Shown here in pieces: positions 61,684-64,000 of a stretch of 64,000 nucleotides of DNA. The notes beneath the pieces are model-generated. The model saw only the letters and a list, made by a program, of their open reading frames with translations. It was not told the DNA's origin and searched no databases. How positions within the stretch are numbered: the first letter of the stretch is position 1; each line of letters begins with the position of its first letter. This DNA is from Cololabis saira. Lineage: Eukaryota > Chordata > Actinopteri > Beloniformes > Belonidae. The position numbers and the translations under genes were made by a program. The stretch is from contig NC_084607.1 in the NCBI RefSeq assembly GCF_033807715.1, positions 16,044,941 to 16,108,940 on the forward strand. Reading direction: 5' to 3'.

Positions 61684-63028
61684 CTGGAGGGAAATAAAAC
61701 AGAAAATACATGAACAGACAATCCAACCTCTGCATGCTTCATGGGGACTAAAAATAAGAGAAAGCTTGGTGCTTTGGCAACTTTGTGCACAGTTCACTGA
61801 ACCACAGCACCCTTGAGGAAGATCTTCTGCTTCCTTTAGTACAACCTAAGAAAGAGGAAGTTCTACCACCTGCACGTTACACCAGACCAAGCCCAACTAA
61901 ATGCCCACCACCCTCTTTCAACCTCAATGTGATTACTGTCATGTTGCTAATAATGCATGTGTGTGTGTGAGTTCTCGTCAGCCATGCCCACGAAAAAACA
62001 AATTCACAGAAGACGCATGTAAACTGTGCGATCACAGGTGTTTTAGGTATTTTCCACCTTTGAAAGAACACTGTTTACAACTCCATTACACTGCCTGGGA
62101 TCTAAACAATCTAAGCTTCTCACTGTTGCTCCAATTTTTGGGTCACAAGACTTCAAAATGTGTCGACCACAACAATGCTGCAGGGCTCTGCCAAAGTGGC
62201 GATTAACCTAACAAAGAATTTGTTGACAGATCAAGGACTATTACTGTTTAGCTAAGAGATTAAATTTGTTGACAAAGTGGAAACAAAGTAAAAATGGTAA
62301 TGTAGAACAACTCCCTTTTATGTTTTGTAAGATGTCACAAATCCGCAGATGAATAGATTAAAAATATAATAATTAAGTATTGAGGCTGCAGTTCAGCATG
62401 TGGTGGAGGAGACTTGTATAATTGTGTATCTTACTGTCACTTCTATTTAAAGTATATCGTGATCTCAATGTAAAAATCAGGACAATTATTCCTAAAGTTC
62501 ATGTCAATCTGATTTGCCATTTTCATTCACTGGCCTGCAACGGAGTACACTGAAGCATTTGTAAAACAGATGTAAAAGAAAATTATTGCAAATACCCTAA
62601 TTGTTAAATTGAATAAAGTCTGAAAACATGAACTCCATAACCATGATGGCTTGATCAGTGGCCACTAATCACTGATCAGGCTTTTTGCTGATAAGAGATG
62701 TTCTTTTTTTTATTCTTTTTTTTAAACATTCGATACCCTTTCAGATATTGTTAAAGACAGGATTTAAAATTGTTACTGTCACAAATAAGACAAGACACAC
62801 ATTTACCTGTAGCATACCTGTCAAGTTTTGGATTTAAAAATAAGGGACATTTTCCGCCACCCGCTGTCCCACCAGCCCAACCGAGGTCCAGTGTTACATT
62901 TTAAGCCAGATTTTAGAGAAATCTAAAATAACTATGTGTCAACCACTGACAGGCCGACCTTTGTTGACACTGAAAGGCTGTGGACAGTCTACTAAAATAG
63001 ACACAAAAGGGAATTAAAGCCCAGTTAT

Positions 63029-63274
63029 TTATTTTAAATATTTACAGTGTATATAGGCTACATATTGATTGTCTTCAAGTGAAACATTTACGTGTTCTTT
63101 TAATTTGTCATTTTCACTCATGTGGCTCTCAGGCATCCATGAGCCCCATCCTACTCCTCTATAGGTAACTAAATTCGGTTTCCCATTTTTCCAGATATTT
63201 ACACGAAGTCTTCGCTTTTTTGGCAGAAATGCCTCCTCTCTCGTTTCATCCATCCATCTGATTTGTGGTTCCAA
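63029..63274 (-). pseudogene. Open frame inside the hAT-like element, function unknown
   Basis: 81 codons, not interrupted, with a charged middle (KKRRLRVNIWKNGK) and a WMPESHMSENDKLKEHV stretch. It could be a fragment of the protein once encoded by the parent transposon. I do not recognise a domain, and chance cannot be excluded. Confidence 0.3.
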
Positions 63275-63646
63275 GTTTTTTCCTGTGTTGCCACTAACGG
63301 GACAATTCAGTTTGGAGAGACACGGGAATGCTTTTTAAAAATTATGATATTATAAAACGGGAAATTTACAGGAAAATACTAATAATATAATAATAATATG
63401 GGAAGACATTCATCCCATTCTCCTCCCTCAAAAATACACTCCCAACATTCATCTGTGATCATTGCACATGTTTGTAACTATTCCTGGATCAGCGCTACCA
63501 CTTTTTATTCATATTTTTTATGTGTTGTGTGTTTTTTATATATCGTGTTTGATTGTTATTTCCACTGTGATTGAACGTGTTTGACTCTTTGTGCTGCCTC
63601 TTGCCCAGGTGGTCGTTGTAAATGAGAAACTGTTCTCAATTGACTT

Positions 63647-63748
63647 AAGGCTGATTTATGGTTCCGCGTTACACCAACGCAGACCCTACGCCGCACCCTA
63701 CGGCGTAAACTCTGCGTCGATTTAACGCAGAACCATAATTCAGGCTTT
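63647..63748. mobile_element. Small palindromic MITE, copy 2 (nested)
   Basis: Same palindrome and orientation as 43258-43358: GGTTCCGCGTTACACCAACG on one arm, CGTCGATTTAACGCAGAACC on the other. It sits wholly inside the 62813-63845 element, so it is the younger of the two. Confidence 0.85.
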
Positions 63749-63864
63749 ACCCGGTTAAATAAAGGTTAAATAAATAAAGACAGCGGGGAAAGAGGGGGTA
63801 AAATACGGTAGTCTCCCGGCCAAAACGGGAGACTTGACAGGTATGACGTGTAGTGACACTGAAA

Positions 63865-64000
63865 CAGTGGTGGACAGTAACGGAGTAAATTTACTTGAGT
63901 ACTGTACTTAAGTACATATCCAGAGGATTTGTACTTTACTTGAGTATTAGATTTCTTTGGTACTTATTACTCTTACTTGAATACATTTCCAAGACAAATA
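63865..64000. mobile_element. Left end of a further hAT-like repeat, cut by the window edge
   Basis: CAGTGGTGGACAGTAACGGA followed by TACTTGAGTACTGTACTTAA is a terminus repeated widely in fish genomes. The AGTA/TACT-rich interior resembles that of the 43379-43998 element. The right end lies beyond 64000. Confidence 0.6.

Larger units (their letters stand above)
62813..63845. mobile_element. 1.03-kb hAT-like element with imperfect 8-bp duplication
   Basis: The termini CATACCTGTCAAGT and ACTTGACAGGTATG are perfect 14-bp inverted repeats. The flanks ACCTGTAG (62805-62812) and ACGTGTAG (63846-63853) differ at one base. The interior includes CGGGAAATTTACAGG-type sequence and an 81-codon minus-strand open frame at 63029-63274. 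A palindromic MITE has inserted within it at 63647-63748. Confidence 0.8.
61684..64000. other. retreg3 intron 1 (partial), transposon-rich
   Basis: No candidate for the missing first retreg3 exon was found here. The right half is occupied by the hAT-like element 62813-63845 and the start of another repeat at 63865. The left half, 61690-62800, looks like unique intron. Confidence 0.6.

Noticed and set aside
61901..62206. Cysteine/histidine-rich 101-codon frame resembling a zinc finger
   Set aside because: C and H spacing does not form a standard C2H2 or RING pattern, and it lies in retreg3 intron 1 without splice signals.

Overview
The window is vertebrate nuclear DNA, almost certainly from a teleost fish. 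Genes are split into short exons with GT-AG introns, the proteins are vertebrate families, and the intervening DNA carries fish-type transposons: a Tc1-like element, hAT-like non-autonomous elements, L2-like and L1-like LINE fragments, palindromic MITEs and long microsatellites. The species cannot be named from sequence alone. I found no RNA genes, CRISPR arrays or operons.

Five protein-coding genes are present, and I rebuilt their exons from splice sites and reading phase. (1) srcin1 (p140Cap/SRCIN1; its 5' exons lie outside), + strand, 576-24023, with a likely 3' UTR to about 29150. (2) fmnl1 (formin-like 1), - strand, 41634-29570; 25 coding exons sum to 1,102 aa with every phase matching. 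(3) mlx (Max-like protein X), + strand, 42853-47825; eight exons, 244 aa. (4) psmc3ip (HOP2/TBPIP), - strand, 54297-50515; eight exons, 212 aa. (5) retreg3 (FAM134C), - strand, 61683-57996; exon 1 lies beyond the right edge.

Layout: srcin1 and fmnl1 are tail to tail (about 29.15 kb), fmnl1 and mlx head to head across 42.0-42.85 kb, and mlx and psmc3ip tail to tail with apparently overlapping 3' ends near 50.4 kb. retreg3 follows on the - strand. All five human counterparts map to chromosome 17q12-q21, which supports SRCIN1 over its paralogue KIAA1217. The genes do not form one pathway: SRCIN1 and FMNL1 act on the actin/Src cytoskeleton, MLX is a glucose-responsive bHLH-ZIP factor, PSMC3IP works in meiotic recombination and RETREG3 in ER-phagy.

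The most informative non-genic structures are mobile elements with readable insertion footprints. Three hAT-like elements have 8-bp duplications (17759-18331, 43379-43998, 62813-63845). A LINE tail in srcin1 has a perfect 14-bp duplication, and a sister copy lies in fmnl1. An L2-like copy is nested in another LINE remnant (52499-52801). A large fold-back element with a 10-bp duplication lies in a psmc3ip intron (53100-53567). I found no convincing new biological system; the window is an ordinary conserved gene block with rich transposon archaeology.
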